Positions 44,139-54,900 of a DNA stretch of 64,000 nt are shown here, piece after piece. The DNA is from Moraxellaceae bacterium AER2_44_116 (GTDB lineage Bacteria; Pseudomonadota; Gammaproteobacteria; Pseudomonadales; Moraxellaceae). Where the stretch lies: assembly GCA_006546595.1 (NCBI GenBank), contig VIAD01000002.1, forward strand, positions 268,481-332,480. The letters run 5' to 3'. The position numbers were made by a program, and so were the translations under genes. Under the pieces are notes generated by a model. That model saw nothing but the letters and a program-made list of their open reading frames with translations, did no database searches and was not told the DNA's origin. Numbering within the stretch: position 1 is the stretch's first letter; each line of letters starts with the position of its first letter.

Positions 44139-44354
44139 TTAGTACATACGAACCGTTTTAACGGATTCGCGTGCTAATTTTTTAGCATAACGCTTAACGG
44201 CAGCCGCTTTTTTGCGCTTGCGTTCTTGCGTTGGTTTTTCGTAGAAGTCGCGTTTACGGACATCCGCCAACACACCAGCTTTTTCACAAGAACGTTTGAA
44301 ACGACGTAATGCAACGTCAAATGGCTCGCCTTCTTTCATTTTCACTTGGGGCAT
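44139..44354 (-). CDS. rpsU: 30S ribosomal protein S21
   Basis: The 71-residue, highly basic ribosomal protein S21 reads MPQVKMKEGEPFDVALRRFKR at the start, with a Lys/Arg-rich second half. It helps base-pairing of mRNA with 16S rRNA. It is first in the minus-strand macromolecular-synthesis block and divergent from tsaD. Confidence 0.97.
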   Translation of the reverse strand: MPQVKMKEGEPFDVALRRFKRSCEKAGVLADVRKRDFYEKPTQERKRKKAAAVKRYAKKLARESVKTVRMY

Positions 44355-44436
44355 GAATCATCACCTTTATCAATACAAATAACCGCCCCAATTGGGCAGG
44401 GATACAATGAGGCGGTAATTCTACGCAAATATGGCC

Positions 44437-44465
44437 TTGACAGCAAGCAGCGCGTACAATCTATG
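44437..44465 (+). promoter_or_regulatory. Candidate tsaD promoter
   Basis: TTGACA (44437-44442) is followed after 17 bases by TCTATG (44460-44465), a consensus -35 with a weak -10, 62 bases before the tsaD start. A TACAAT six-mer nearby is too close to the -35 to be its partner. Confidence 0.35.
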
Positions 44466-44527
44466 CACAGAAAGATTCCTTTGCTGAGGCTTATCGTCAT
44501 CAGCAAAGCTCATTAAGTGAGAGTTTT

Positions 44528-45541
44528 ATGCGTGTATTGGGTATTGAAACGTCATGTGACGAAACGGGTGTTGCCGTTTATGATAGTGATAAAGGCTTAT
44601 TAGCTCATCGTTTGTACAGTCAAGTCGATCTTCATGCTGATTATGGCGGTGTCGTTCCTGAGTTGGCCTCGCGTGACCATGTCCGTAAACTGATTCCTTT
44701 AATTAAAGAAGTATTAGCGGCTGCCAATAGCTCCGCGCAAGAAATTAATGGAATTGCATATACCTCAGGGCCAGGTTTGGCAGGCGCATTAATGGTCGGT
44801 GCGATGACGGGACGGAGTTTGGCCTATGCGTGGAACGTGCCTGCGATTGGTGTCCATCACATGGAAGGGCATTTGTTAGCCCCGTTGTTAGAAGTCAATA
44901 AGCCTGAATTTCCGTTTATTGCCTTGTTAGTGTCGGGCGGTCATACCCAATTATTGCGTGTTGATGGCATTGGTCAATATGAATTATTGGGCGAGTCGGT
45001 GGATGATGCCGCAGGTGAAGCCTTTGATAAGGTCGCGAAGATGTTGAATTTGGATTACCCCGGAGGGCCAAATGTTGCAAAGTTGGCTTTACAAGGTAAT
45101 GCGGAAGCGTTTAAGTTTCCGCGTCCGATGTTGGATAGACCGGGTTTGGATTTTTCGTTTAGTGGTCTGAAAACATCTGTATTAACTGCTTATAAGCAGA
45201 CGGCTGATTACCCTGAAAAATTAGCCGATATTGCGGCTAGTTTTGAAGCGGCGGTCGTCGATACGCTATTGCGTAAATGTGAACGGGCATTAAAAGAAAC
45301 GGGTTTAAAACGCTTGGTGATGGCGGGTGGTGTCAGTGCCAATGTGAAATTACGCGCCGATTTAGAAGCGATGGCGCAACGTAAGCGTTGGCAGGTATTT
45401 TATCCCTCTCATGCTTTTTGTACCGATAACGGTGCAATGATTGCCTACGCAGGTTGTCAACGTTTGCTCGGTGGGCAGCAAGAAAACTTGGCGGTGACGG
45501 TTAAGGCACGCTGGCCGATGGTGGACTTGCCTGCGGTATAG
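44528..45541 (+). CDS. tsaD: tRNA N6-threonylcarbamoyladenosine transferase TsaD
   Basis: TsaD transfers threonylcarbamoyl to A37 of ANN-decoding tRNAs; 337 residues. The kinase-like fold begins GIETSCDETGVAV, and the metal-binding HHMEGH motif is at about residues 112-117. GLDFSFSGLKT and the second metal Asp in CTDNGAMIA complete the family pattern. Divergent from rpsU, the usual neighbourhood in gammaproteobacteria. Confidence 0.97.
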   Translation: MRVLGIETSCDETGVAVYDSDKGLLAHRLYSQVDLHADYGGVVPELASRDHVRKLIPLIKEVLAAANSSAQEINGIAYTSGPGLAGALMVGAMTGRSLAYAWNVPAIGVHHMEGHLLAPLLEVNKPEFPFIALLVSGGHTQLLRVDGIGQYELLGESVDDAAGEAFDKVAKMLNLDYPGGPNVAKLALQGNAEAFKFPRPMLDRPGLDFSFSGLKTSVLTAYKQTADYPEKLADIAASFEAAVVDTLLRKCERALKETGLKRLVMAGGVSANVKLRADLEAMAQRKRWQVFYPSHAFCTDNGAMIAYAGCQRLLGGQQENLAVTVKARWPMVDLPAV

Positions 45542-45580
45542 TTGTTGGTGTGAATTTCAGCATTTTAGGAGCAGTGGTTG

Positions 45581-46111
45581 ATGAAACATTATTGGGTGTG
45601 GATGTTGTTGCCGTTCTGTTTGTGGAGTTGTAGCACTGAGCGAACATTAACGGTAAAAAAACCTATTCCGAGCGCGGTGCCGCCTGTGAAAGCACGGGTG
45701 ATGCAAGTCGGTGAGCCAACGACAACATCAGAAATTAAGGTTTATGGTTATATTCCTGATAGTTTTGAAAATTCCGCGTGGCAGTTTATGCAGGTCAATG
45801 GTCATCGTTTAGCGACAGGTGACTTAGCCCCTGTGATTCGTTTTACTTATGGTCAATTATCAGGAACGACGGGCTGTAATGTTTATAATGCCCGTTATCA
45901 TCGTGATGGTTTATGGTTGAATGTCTTTGCCCTGAAGATGGGAATTCAACCTTGTGATTCATTGTTAGAACAACAAATGTTGATTCATACGGCAATCAGT
46001 CAAGTACGTAGCGTGCGTATTATTCAATCCAATAATTATTTGGCATTGCTCGATGCCAACAATAAGCTGTTGGCCGAGTTGAAGCCTGTTAAGGTGAAAG
46101 AGGGAAGTTAG
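45581..46111 (+). CDS. Lipoprotein with META/HslJ-like domain
   Basis: The 176-residue lipoprotein has a signal with lipobox LWSC (Cys at about residue 17) after MKHYWVWMLLPFCLWS. The C-terminal half (SAWQFMQVNGHRLATGDLAPVIRFTYGQLSGTTGCNVYNARY...) resembles META domains, with GTTGCN as the family signature. It is probably anchored in the outer or inner membrane and may relate to stress resistance, as HslJ does. ATG 45581 follows TAGGAG with suitable spacing. It ends tail to tail with the HNH gene, overlapping by four bases. Confidence 0.8.
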   Translation: MKHYWVWMLLPFCLWSCSTERTLTVKKPIPSAVPPVKARVMQVGEPTTTSEIKVYGYIPDSFENSAWQFMQVNGHRLATGDLAPVIRFTYGQLSGTTGCNVYNARYHRDGLWLNVFALKMGIQPCDSLLEQQMLIHTAISQVRSVRIIQSNNYLALLDANNKLLAELKPVKVKEGS

Positions 46112-46896
46112 GGTTTTAGGAAAATATTTTCCATGTGATAGGCTAAAAATTCAGGATTGGGTTGGAATTTTTTCGGTAATTTAATAAGTTGGCCTTCTAA
46201 TCCAATCAGATAGTCTTGTGAAATAGCACTACTCTCTAAGGATTTTAGCTGTTGAGATATTTTGATTCTAAAGTCGGGTGTTACAGTAATTAAGCCAACA
46301 TCATACGCTTTATCATGTAAGGCGGATAAACATAAACCGTTAGCAGGATTGAGGCGTTGATTTTCGTTATGACTCCAAGGCACGATATGACTGGCGATGA
46401 GTAGTGGTTTTAAGGATATTCCTGTCATACAACAGGTATGATTGTAGCTACTGAGTACGGCTTTTCTAAAGAAGGCTTGTTTAATGCGGGTCTTAACAAT
46501 ACGTGTGCTATCACCAGCATAAAAAGAGTCTGTATCAATGGCTAAATCGGGATCATGACTCGATAACGTTGACAGAGTGTTATCTTTTTGCGCTACGGCA
46601 TCGATGAGTAATTGGCTTTCCTCTCCGATATTATTGGGATGCTCCATAAATTCGTGCCAAATTTCGCGGTCTAATTTAGAGCAGCTGACTAAGCCCTTTC
46701 GACCACTATTGGTAATAGCAGGGTCAAGACTGGCAAGATTAGCCAACTTCATGGCAAGGGCATCGGGTGTTCGTTCAATCATAAGTGCTGTTGCTACGAT
46801 TAAAGGGTTGCGTCGATGGAGTTGACCGAACGTTAATTGGCAGTACAGGTTTAACGCGATGAGTGTTTGTTCTCGAGTCCACTGCTGATTGGCCAT
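46108..46896 (-). CDS. HNH restriction-endonuclease-like protein
   Basis: This 262-residue protein has an HNH nuclease domain of the type found in putative restriction endonucleases. ASHIVPWSHNENQRLNPANGLCLSALHDKAYD carries the catalytic His and Asn in sequence, after a zinc-like CCMTG. The N-terminal part (MANQQWTREQTLIALNLYCQLTFGQL...) is a conserved helical domain that often precedes this HNH. No methyltransferase lies next to it. Start 46896 follows GGAAATATCT. Solo HNH proteins of this type occur on both mobile and stable DNA, and this one sits between ordinary genes. Confidence 0.82.
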   Translation of the reverse strand: MANQQWTREQTLIALNLYCQLTFGQLHRRNPLIVATALMIERTPDALAMKLANLASLDPAITNSGRKGLVSCSKLDREIWHEFMEHPNNIGEESQLLIDAVAQKDNTLSTLSSHDPDLAIDTDSFYAGDSTRIVKTRIKQAFFRKAVLSSYNHTCCMTGISLKPLLIASHIVPWSHNENQRLNPANGLCLSALHDKAYDVGLITVTPDFRIKISQQLKSLESSAISQDYLIGLEGQLIKLPKKFQPNPEFLAYHMENIFLKP

Positions 46897-47010
46897 AGAT
46901 ATTTCCAAGTATAATCAGGCTGTTAAGTGAAGGCTATACTAAATTATCATGTGATACTACAGTGTGGGCAAAGTAAGAATTTTTTAAGTATAAGGCTAAC
47001 TAGCAATCAT

Positions 47011-47283
47011 ATGAACATCACCCGATTAAACTCCTTCATCAACCAACACATTAAAAAGATAGAAATGCTCGGCGTATTAATGCGAATTTTTAGCTTTTCT
47101 TTGGTCAGTTGGTTTGGTGCTGACAGCCCTTTTTTGTTTGTTTGGATATTTAACACCATCGACGCAATTATGCTGTCGTGGTGTTCTTTTCTAAAACGCG
47201 ACAACGCCTATATCTTACTAAATATGTTTTGGATTTTAGTTGGCATTGTCGGCATTTGTCGCGCCAGTGGTTTCTTGCATTAA
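47011..47283 (+). CDS. Small inner-membrane protein
   Basis: The 90-residue protein has a short basic N-terminus (MNITRLNSFINQHIKKIEML) and two or three hydrophobic segments (SWFGADSPFLFVWIFNTIDAIMLSW and YILLNMFWILVGIVGICRASG). It is not a family I can name. The stop overlaps that of the convergent reductase gene. A longer frame begins at 46927; ATG 47011 opens a better N-terminus. Confidence 0.6.
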   Translation: MNITRLNSFINQHIKKIEMLGVLMRIFSFSLVSWFGADSPFLFVWIFNTIDAIMLSWCSFLKRDNAYILLNMFWILVGIVGICRASGFLH

Positions 47284-48215
47284 CGCAGTAATAAGTCTGT
47301 GCATAGCGTATCTAAAGAGGGTATTTCGACCTGTTGTTTTTTAGCGAGATGTTTCATCTCAAGATAAAGCTCTTGAATTTCATCACTCGCATGGCCTGCA
47401 TGTCCTGCCAAAATTCGTTGCATATAGTGCATTTGAAATGCAGTCATTAAACTAAAGGCGATGATTGCACTAGGCATCAAGGACACCAGTTTCATATTGA
47501 GTGGCGTAATACTGCCCGCTGCATTGACTAAATCAAAGCATTCTTGCATGGCTAGAGCGACGGTATTGGCTTCTAACCAAGACAGGGTTAATGGTTGTTG
47601 CGTATGGAGTTTTTGACTACCAATGGCCATCACTGGCAACATCAAGGCGGCATGAGTTTTTAACCAAGCAGGCATATCATCGTGGAAGGTGCTAGGAATT
47701 TTTGCTTTGTTAAAAATCTTCATTAATTTGATGGCGGAGGCATGACGTTTAGCATGACCACCAATCGTGGTAATCTGCAATAACGACAAGCTGCGAGGCA
47801 ATACACTATAATGCACAACGCCGTTTTTTAGCTCACCTAACGCTGCAGGAAAAGCCCACAATAAACGGCCTTTTAACGGGTGTCGCCATTGGTCATCATT
47901 GGTCACACAATTAAACATAAAAACGATATTGTGACTGGGGTGAGCAATTAAGTCGGGCATTAACGCGTCAATTTGATGGCGTTGCACAGTGACAAGCACG
48001 AAGTCGGCAGTCATGTCGGGCGTTAAACGGGGATAAGCCGTGACATCTTGATATTCAATTCGACTTTTGCCGTGTGTTTGCATCCGTAAACCATGTGCTT
48101 GGATGTTGGCTAGACGTTCGTCTCGGGCAATCACTGTCACTTCATGACCTGCTTTGACTAAACGAGAAGCGATAATTGTGCCTATACAACCCGCACCCAC
48201 AACGACAATACGCAT
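47280..48215 (-). CDS. Ketopantoate reductase-family protein
   Basis: This 311-residue NADPH enzyme of the PanE/ApbA family has the Rossmann motif VVGAGCIGTIIASRLVKAG (about residues 5-23) and a helical C-terminal half (SWLEANTVALAMQECFDLVNAAG...). The canonical PanE catalytic Lys region reads WLKTHAALMLPVMAIGSQ, so activity as 2-dehydropantoate reductase is possible but not certain, since many paralogues exist. ATG 48215 is preceded by GGAATCTATT. It converges with the small membrane protein gene. Confidence 0.78.
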   Translation of the reverse strand: MRIVVVGAGCIGTIIASRLVKAGHEVTVIARDERLANIQAHGLRMQTHGKSRIEYQDVTAYPRLTPDMTADFVLVTVQRHQIDALMPDLIAHPSHNIVFMFNCVTNDDQWRHPLKGRLLWAFPAALGELKNGVVHYSVLPRSLSLLQITTIGGHAKRHASAIKLMKIFNKAKIPSTFHDDMPAWLKTHAALMLPVMAIGSQKLHTQQPLTLSWLEANTVALAMQECFDLVNAAGSITPLNMKLVSLMPSAIIAFSLMTAFQMHYMQRILAGHAGHASDEIQELYLEMKHLAKKQQVEIPSLDTLCTDLLLR

Positions 48216-48345
48216 AATAGATTCCATCAAATAAACTAAATTCTTATTGTTAATCATTAACAGGTTGCTGAAAAAACGCTATGGCTGGAATGCCCAGCCT
48301 ACTTTGCCATTAGGTCATTTGTGATGAGCCATCACAACGAAAAGA

Positions 48346-48960
48346 CTAATCGGCCTCCGTCTGTTCACTTTTTTTATCACCAAATTTGCGTTCTTCACCT
48401 TTCAATAATGCCTTAATATTGTTTTTATGACGTGCAATCAATAACACACTCATACCCATAACACCTAGCATATACGAGGGAACAAGAGTCCAAGCAATGA
48501 CAGGTGCGACGGTAAACGCAATAATTGAACCTAAAGAAGAAATTCTAAACGCAGCAAAGACCGCCAACCAAATCCCAATCACCGCCAAGCCTAATGGCCA
48601 ATGTAAAGCCAATAATACGCCTAATGCAGTGGCAACACCTTTGCCACCTTCAAACTTAAAAAACACAGGGTATAAGTGTCCTAAGAACGCCGCTAAACCA
48701 ATCGCACTAATCAGGTCAGGTGTGACGTTTAAGTGTTGTGCCAATAACACTAAAGGCACACCTTTAAACATATCACCTGCTAAGGTGAGTAACGCCGCTT
48801 TTTTACCGCCGATGCGTAAGACATTGGTGGCACCGGGGTTTTGTGAGCCTTGAGTGCGTGGGTCAGCTAAACCTAAAGCCTTACAAACGACAATCGCGGA
48901 GCAGATAGAGCCCAGTAAATAAGCAGTGATTAATAAAGTCATGGCTAAAAAGTCGGACAT
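48346..48960 (-). CDS. plsY: Glycerol-3-phosphate acyltransferase PlsY
   Basis: This inner-membrane enzyme acylates glycerol-3-phosphate with acyl-phosphate; 204 residues and about five membrane helices. Family motifs are GSICSAIVVCK near the start, GSQNPGATNVLRIGGKKAA, and FKFEGGKGVATALG. It is divergent from folB by about 70 bases, the common plsY/folB arrangement. Confidence 0.93.
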   Translation of the reverse strand: MSDFLAMTLLITAYLLGSICSAIVVCKALGLADPRTQGSQNPGATNVLRIGGKKAALLTLAGDMFKGVPLVLLAQHLNVTPDLISAIGLAAFLGHLYPVFFKFEGGKGVATALGVLLALHWPLGLAVIGIWLAVFAAFRISSLGSIIAFTVAPVIAWTLVPSYMLGVMGMSVLLIARHKNNIKALLKGEERKFGDKKSEQTEAD

Positions 48961-49032
48961 TTGTGGTATTCGCTAAAACAAGTCAGAGGGGGAGAGTCTA
49001 TAATAAGCGTCTGATGTTAACCCAAGGTAATT

Positions 49033-49422
49033 GTGAGCACGATGGATATTTTATACATTCGTAATTTAAAGGTGGATGCGGTGGTGGGTATTTTCTCTTG
49101 GGAAAAACGTATCCGCCAGCCATTACACCTTGATTTAGAAATCGCGTTGGATATTCGCAAAGCGGCAGCCACTGACGATATTCAATATGCACTTGATTAC
49201 AAAACTGTCTCTACACGTCTCACGCAATTTATTAGTCAAAGTGAATGGCATTTAATTGAAACCTTGGCCGAAAAAATAGCAGCCTTGTTAATGTCTGAAT
49301 TTGGTGTGACGTGGTTACGATTAAAGCTGTCTAAACCTGCGGCATTGCCATCGGCAGATAGTGTTGGGTTGATGATTGAGCGCGGTGATAAAAGTGTACC
49401 GTGTTTGTTTATGGGGGTATAA
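49033..49422 (+). CDS. folB: Dihydroneopterin aldolase FolB
   Basis: This 129-residue enzyme cleaves 7,8-dihydroneopterin in folate synthesis. The sequence is typical: IRNLKVDAVVGIFSWEKRIRQPLHLDLEI, a YALDYKTVSTRL segment with the catalytic Tyr, and LIETLAEKIAALLM with Glu and Lys. I use GTG 49033, which AAGG precedes at 5 bases; ATG 49042 is the alternative. It ends five bases from the convergent pteridine reductase gene. Confidence 0.93.
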   Translation: MSTMDILYIRNLKVDAVVGIFSWEKRIRQPLHLDLEIALDIRKAAATDDIQYALDYKTVSTRLTQFISQSEWHLIETLAEKIAALLMSEFGVTWLRLKLSKPAALPSADSVGLMIERGDKSVPCLFMGV

Positions 49423-49426
49423 ATGC

Positions 49427-50200
49427 TCACTCCATCCCCAAGGTATGCGTCCTACCACCATCAACTGCAATAATTTGCCCTGTAATATACGGGGCATCTT
49501 CAATCAAAAATGCCACAGTACGAGCAATATCTTCAGGACTCCCTGACCGCGCTAATGGCACACTGGCTAAAATCTGTTGCTGTGTGTTGCTCGCAATCGC
49601 GGAGGGCGTATTATCTTCTGGCCATAAAATTGCTCCCGGCGCAACGCCATTGACGCGCACATAAGGCGCAAGCTCTTTCGCTAATGAGGCAGTCATCATG
49701 CCTAAAGCGGCTTTGGCCATACAATAAATCGTATGTTGTTTAAACGGGCGAGTAGCATGAATATCAACAATATTGACAATACAACCCCGACTTTCGGTTA
49801 AAGCAGGAGTTAAGGCTTGACTCAAAAAAAACGGAGCGCGGGCGTTACTTATCATTAAATCATCCCAATCCGCTAATGTCGCTTCGCCAATCGCGGTAGG
49901 GTAAAACGTCGAGGCATTATTGACTAAGGCATCCATTCGCCCAGTTAATTGCAATGCGTGTTCCGCCAGTTGTTGAATGTGTGCGTGTTGTTGTAAGTCG
50001 GCCTTTAAGGTAAAGGCACTATTAGGACGTTGCCTATTCAAACTTTCAGCCAATTTGAAAGCCGCTTGCTCACTATGACGATAATGAATAATCACCTGCC
50101 AACCGCGTGCATGTAAGTCTTTAATAATCGCTGCACCCACACGTTGTGCGCTTCCCGTCACCAATACTACTTTTTCATTCCCTGTCCGATTAGCCGTCAT
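49427..50200 (-). CDS. Pteridine reductase-type short-chain dehydrogenase
   Basis: The 257-residue SDR enzyme has TGSAQRVGAAI at the NADP site, the TGxxxRxG form typical of pteridine reductases (PTR1/FolM), and catalytic Tyr-Lys in YCMAKAA. Reduction of dihydromonapterin or dihydrofolate fits its position opposite folB and just after cca. ATG 50200 (MTANRTGNEKVVLVTG) overlaps the cca end by 11 bases; a start at 50254 is longer but less likely. Residue pattern NNASTFYPT supports the family. Confidence 0.85.
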   Translation of the reverse strand: MTANRTGNEKVVLVTGSAQRVGAAIIKDLHARGWQVIIHYRHSEQAAFKLAESLNRQRPNSAFTLKADLQQHAHIQQLAEHALQLTGRMDALVNNASTFYPTAIGEATLADWDDLMISNARAPFFLSQALTPALTESRGCIVNIVDIHATRPFKQHTIYCMAKAALGMMTASLAKELAPYVRVNGVAPGAILWPEDNTPSAIASNTQQQILASVPLARSGSPEDIARTVAFLIEDAPYITGQIIAVDGGRTHTLGME

Positions 50201-51437
50201 GATTTTCCTGCTGATACTGCTGTTTAAAGTGTTGTAAGGCATGAATACGGGCAATAATTAAGGCATCGCCAAGTGCTTGACCTGTCAATTCATGGCCATG
50301 AGGTAAATCTTTAGGAGTAATCGCTGCCGCCACTTGTCGAGCTTGGCGAAAATAATCGACTTGTGGATAAGGTCGATCTTCCCATCCCAATCGTCCTTGA
50401 GCATCGGCTTGACAGGCAAGCAAGAACTCCTCAAAACGTTCAGGACGGCGCAGTGCATCCAGTGCGTGTAGTTTTTTCCATAATGTTTTGGCTTGCAACT
50501 CCACAACCCGATGACATTCTAAATGATGCTCACAGACCATTTCAGCGAGTTGTTGATAATCTTTAGGCACTTTATAGCGTTCACAAACGGCTTTAACCAG
50601 CGGTAATCCGCGTGCTTCATGGCCAAGATGACGTGGTAGAAGGTCTGTCGGTGTAATGCCTTTGCCTAAATCGTGCATCAATACTGCAAAGCGTGTGCGC
50701 GGATTGAGTTTGTTTTTGACCGATACTTGTAAGCACATTAACAAATGCACGCCTGTATCTATTTCAGGGTGATACTCTGGACGTTGAGGAATACCAAATA
50801 ATTGGTGCAGTTCAGGAAACAACACTTGCAGTGCGCCACTTTCACGCAAGACTTCAATATAGACATCAGGATGATTTTCAGATAATGCTTTATGCGTTTC
50901 TAACCACACACGTTCAGCGGTTAAGTGTTGTAGTTCGCCTGCATTGACCATATTTCGCATCAAAATCATCGTTTCGCGCGCGACTTTAAATCCTAACGGC
51001 GCATAACGTGCGGCAAAACGAGCGACTCGTAACACACGCAGCGGGTCTTCACCAAACGCAGGCGAAACATGACGTAGTAATCGCGCAGCTAAATCGGCTT
51101 GACCACCATAAGGGTCAATAATATGGCCATGATCGTCTTGCGCCATTGCATTAATGGTGAGGTCACGCCGCTCTAAATCTTGCTCAAGACTAATGACGGG
51201 AGTGGCATCACACATAAACCCATGATAGCCCATACCGCTTTTGCGCTCGGTACGGGCGAGGGCATATTCTTCTTGAGTGTGGGGATGTAAAAACACAGGA
51301 AAATCATGGCCCACTGATTTAAAGCCTTCTGCCAATAGTTGTTGAGGTGTGGCACCAACGACGACCCAATCACGGTCGGTAATGGCACGGCCAAGCAAAC
51401 CATCACGCACCGCACCACCTACTAAATACGTTTTCAT
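50190..51437 (-). CDS. cca: Multifunctional CCA-adding tRNA nucleotidyltransferase
   Basis: This enzyme adds or repairs the 3' CCA of tRNA; 415 residues. The N-terminus VGGAVRDGLLGR is the nucleotidyltransferase head, with DRDWVVVG (acidic residues of the active site) and ERRDLTINAMAQD. An HD domain (VLMHDLGKG) marks the phosphohydrolase-containing class of gammaproteobacteria. It is likely co-transcribed with the pteridine reductase. Confidence 0.95.
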   Translation of the reverse strand: MKTYLVGGAVRDGLLGRAITDRDWVVVGATPQQLLAEGFKSVGHDFPVFLHPHTQEEYALARTERKSGMGYHGFMCDATPVISLEQDLERRDLTINAMAQDDHGHIIDPYGGQADLAARLLRHVSPAFGEDPLRVLRVARFAARYAPLGFKVARETMILMRNMVNAGELQHLTAERVWLETHKALSENHPDVYIEVLRESGALQVLFPELHQLFGIPQRPEYHPEIDTGVHLLMCLQVSVKNKLNPRTRFAVLMHDLGKGITPTDLLPRHLGHEARGLPLVKAVCERYKVPKDYQQLAEMVCEHHLECHRVVELQAKTLWKKLHALDALRRPERFEEFLLACQADAQGRLGWEDRPYPQVDYFRQARQVAAAITPKDLPHGHELTGQALGDALIIARIHALQHFKQQYQQENHDG

Positions 51438-51933
51438 TAAAATCCTGTGCGTTTAATCAATGGGTCAATAGTCGAAAGGGGTGATTTTACATGGTCTATA
51501 TCCAAGCATCATGTGGTTTGTCATAACATGCTCAAGCAGTCAGCAAAAAATGACTCAGCTTTCGGAGTATAAGTAGCACACCTATCTTTTGTGTATTAAC
51601 TCTTATTTTGTTGAACTTTTTGACGAGAGAAAAGTCACAAAAAAAATATCAAATATAGATTTTATTCACCTCCTCTAGTATGGTATCTATATCACCCAAG
51701 CAGTGCATTGTTGTGGAAAAATGTCTGTTTTTAGGTAAAAAAATACAAAGATAGTGAATAATATTGACCACGGATAGCAATGGAAAGCCTTTTTTATCAA
51801 CCGAGCAATTCATATTTAATTGGCATCATGCTTTTTTTTTGTGTGAAATCCCTTGTTATATGGCGATATAAACTATCTTTAACCCGATATGTTTTGTTTT
51901 GTCTCAAGTTTGTGTTCTTTGGAGTAATGCATC
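51438..51933. other. AT-rich gap upstream of the giant RTX gene
   Basis: No gene, repeat or hairpin stands out. The stretch is visibly more AT-rich than its neighbours and must hold the promoter of the 7-kb gene. GGAG at 9 bases before the ATG at 51934 is the ribosome-binding site. Confidence 0.5.
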
Positions 51934-54900
51934 ATGGCAGTTTTTAATGGTACGAGTGGTAAAAATACACTCAATGGAACAACGGATGCCGATACGTTAA
52001 TTGGAGGCTTGGGAGATGACTCGTATATCGTCAATAATGCAGGTGATGTGGTTGTAGAAAGTGCAGGAGAGGGAACGGATCGGGTTTTTGCATCGGTCAC
52101 TTACACTTTAGTCAATAATGTTGAAAACTTATACCTGACGGGTGGTAATGATATTAGCGGTATTGGCAACGAAGCCAATAACATCGTTTCAGGGGCGAGA
52201 GGGAACAATGCTTTATTCGGTGGAGCAGGCAATGACGTGCTCGTTGATGGTTCTAACCTTATTTATAACAATGTCGCATTGTCAGATGTGGGGCAATTTT
52301 ATTTATCTTCATCAACCAATGCTTTAATTAATAATTTGGGTGGCGATCAAAATTTTGGTGAAACGGTATTAGCGCGTAATGACGATGAGTCTTCTAATGC
52401 GATTGATATTACATCCGTGTTTGGTGAGGCAGGTATCAATTTTTTTGGTACCAACTACACCAGTTTATTTGTTAACAATAACGGTAACTTAACGTTTGAA
52501 AGCAGACTATCAACATTCACTCCGTCAGAAATTGGTAAAGGCTATAACTCGCCTATTATCGCCGCATTTTGGGCGGATGTGGACACCAGAGCGGGTGTGA
52601 CTACGCCTTCTTTGGGTGGCAACTCGCTTGGTACTAACCAAGTCTTTTATGATTTAGATGCTGAAAATGGTGTTTTTACCGCAACATGGGATGACGTTGG
52701 CTATTACTCAGTAAATAACTCTAAAATTAATTCTTTTCAGATTCAATTGATTAAGCGCGGTACGGCAGGCGATTTTGATATTTTATTTCGTTATGAAACA
52801 ATTAATTGGACGACAGGTGATGCTAGTTCAGGGCACGGTGGTTTGGGCGGTGAGCCTGCCCGTGTTGGCTACACTGCGGGTGATGGCGTGGCGACTTATG
52901 AGCTACCTATATCAGGTAATCAGAATAGTATTTTGGCGCTAGATACCACTATTGGTAATACAGGACGCACGGGGATTTACATTTACAATGTAAGAAATGG
53001 TGCGGTGTTTGATCCCGGTGGTAACGACGTATTGAATGGTGGTACGGGTGTTGACACGATGGCGGGTGGCGTTGGTAACGATACCTATATACGCGATAAT
53101 GTTGGTGATTTGGTGTTGGAAGCGGCGGATGAAGGCATAGATTCTGTTCAATCGTCTCTGACGTATGTTTTACCCGATCATGTTGAAAATCTAACACTAA
53201 CAGGTATTGCTCATATTGATGCAACGGGTAACGTTATTAGTAATATGCTTGTCGGCAATAGTGCTAATAATGTGCTTGATGGTGGAGCGGATAAAGATAC
53301 CATGACAGGTGGTCAGGGTAATGACACCTATATCGTAGATCATAGTGATGATCGGATTGTCGAACGTCCAGATTCTGGATTAATTGTCACTCGTGCAAAT
53401 ACAGCAGTAACGGGTAGTCAAGTGTCAGGTGGTGCTAGTACGAATGCTAAATTTTCGGCAGATGGTACACGCATCGTATTTGAAAGTTTGGCCACAGATG
53501 TGGTTGGTGGTGACACCAATGCTAGCAGTGATATTTTTGTTAAAAATATCAATACGGGCTTAGTCACACGAGTCAATACCAACAGTACAGGTATGCAAGC
53601 AATCGGTGGAAATAGCAGTGATGCAACTTTCTCCGCAGATGGTGTTAGTGTTATTTTTCGCAGTGAGGCAACTAACTTAGTTGACAATGATACAAATGCG
53701 AAGAGCGATATTTTTGTTAAAAACCTAACAACAGGTGCGATTACACGCCTTAGTACGGACAGCTTAGGAGCAGAAGCGAATGATGCCACAACGAGTGCGA
53801 GTTTATCTGCCGATGGTTCAAAAATCGTTTTCGCAAGTCATGCCACCAACTTGGTGACAGGTGATACCAATGCCTCATCGGATATATTTTTAAAGGACTT
53901 AAAAACGGGCAAAGTGACTCGTTTAAGTACAGATAGTGTGGGTACAGCAAGTAATGGAAACAGTTTCATGCCACAGTTTTCGAGTGATGGCTTGAATGTG
54001 GTTTTTATCAGTAGTGCTTCTAATTTGAGTGTAGGTGATCTCAATGAAAAGCAAGACGTGTTTATTAAAAACCTGACCAGTCAAGAAGTGACTCGGGTGA
54101 ATGTGACGGAAAATGGTACTGAAGCTAATCTCGACAGTTATGATGCCGTCATTTCAGCCGATGGCACAAAAGTTTTATTTGCCAGTGATGCCGACAACTT
54201 GGTCATAGATGATAAAAACGGTGTTCGTGACTTGTTTGTTAAAGATTTAACAACGGGTGTCGTGAGCCGAATTAGTACCAACGATGTAGGTATTGAAGGT
54301 AATGCGGCGAGTTATAATGGACAGTTTTCGGCGGATGGTTCAAAAGTTGTTTTTGTCAGTAGTGCCAATAACTTTGTATTAGGTGATAACAATGGCCTGC
54401 GAGATGTCTTTGTTAAAGATTTAGTCACAGGGGCGATTTCACGAGTCAGTACGGCAACAGAAGGTGCACAAGGCAATGGTATTAGTGGCGGTAATGTTGC
54501 GTTTTCTGCCGATGGAAGTAGAGTTGCTTTTGACAGTGCGGCCAATAATTTAGTGTCGGGAGATGTAAATGGAACGACAGATATTTTTATTGCAACCTTA
54601 CCTTATACCAATAGTGGTATAGATTCTGTTCTGGCTTCTACATCTTATACATTAGCATCCAATGTCGAGAATTTAACATTAACGGGTACAGAATCTATTA
54701 ATGGTGTAGGAAATGATTTAGCCAACCAAATAATCGGTAATAATGGCGATAACATACTGACAGGTGGCTTGGGTAATGACACCCTGAATGGTGGTTTTGG
54801 TCTTGATATGGCCAGTTATGCATCATCTTGGGTGAATTATGACCTCGTTGGCGACGTAAATAATGCAACAGTTACAGCAAGAGTGGGCGGCAATGAAGGT

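Noticed and set aside
52939..54545. Several minus-strand frames inside the giant RTX gene
   Set aside because: They arise from the repetitive coding sequence of the plus strand and encode no recognisable domain.
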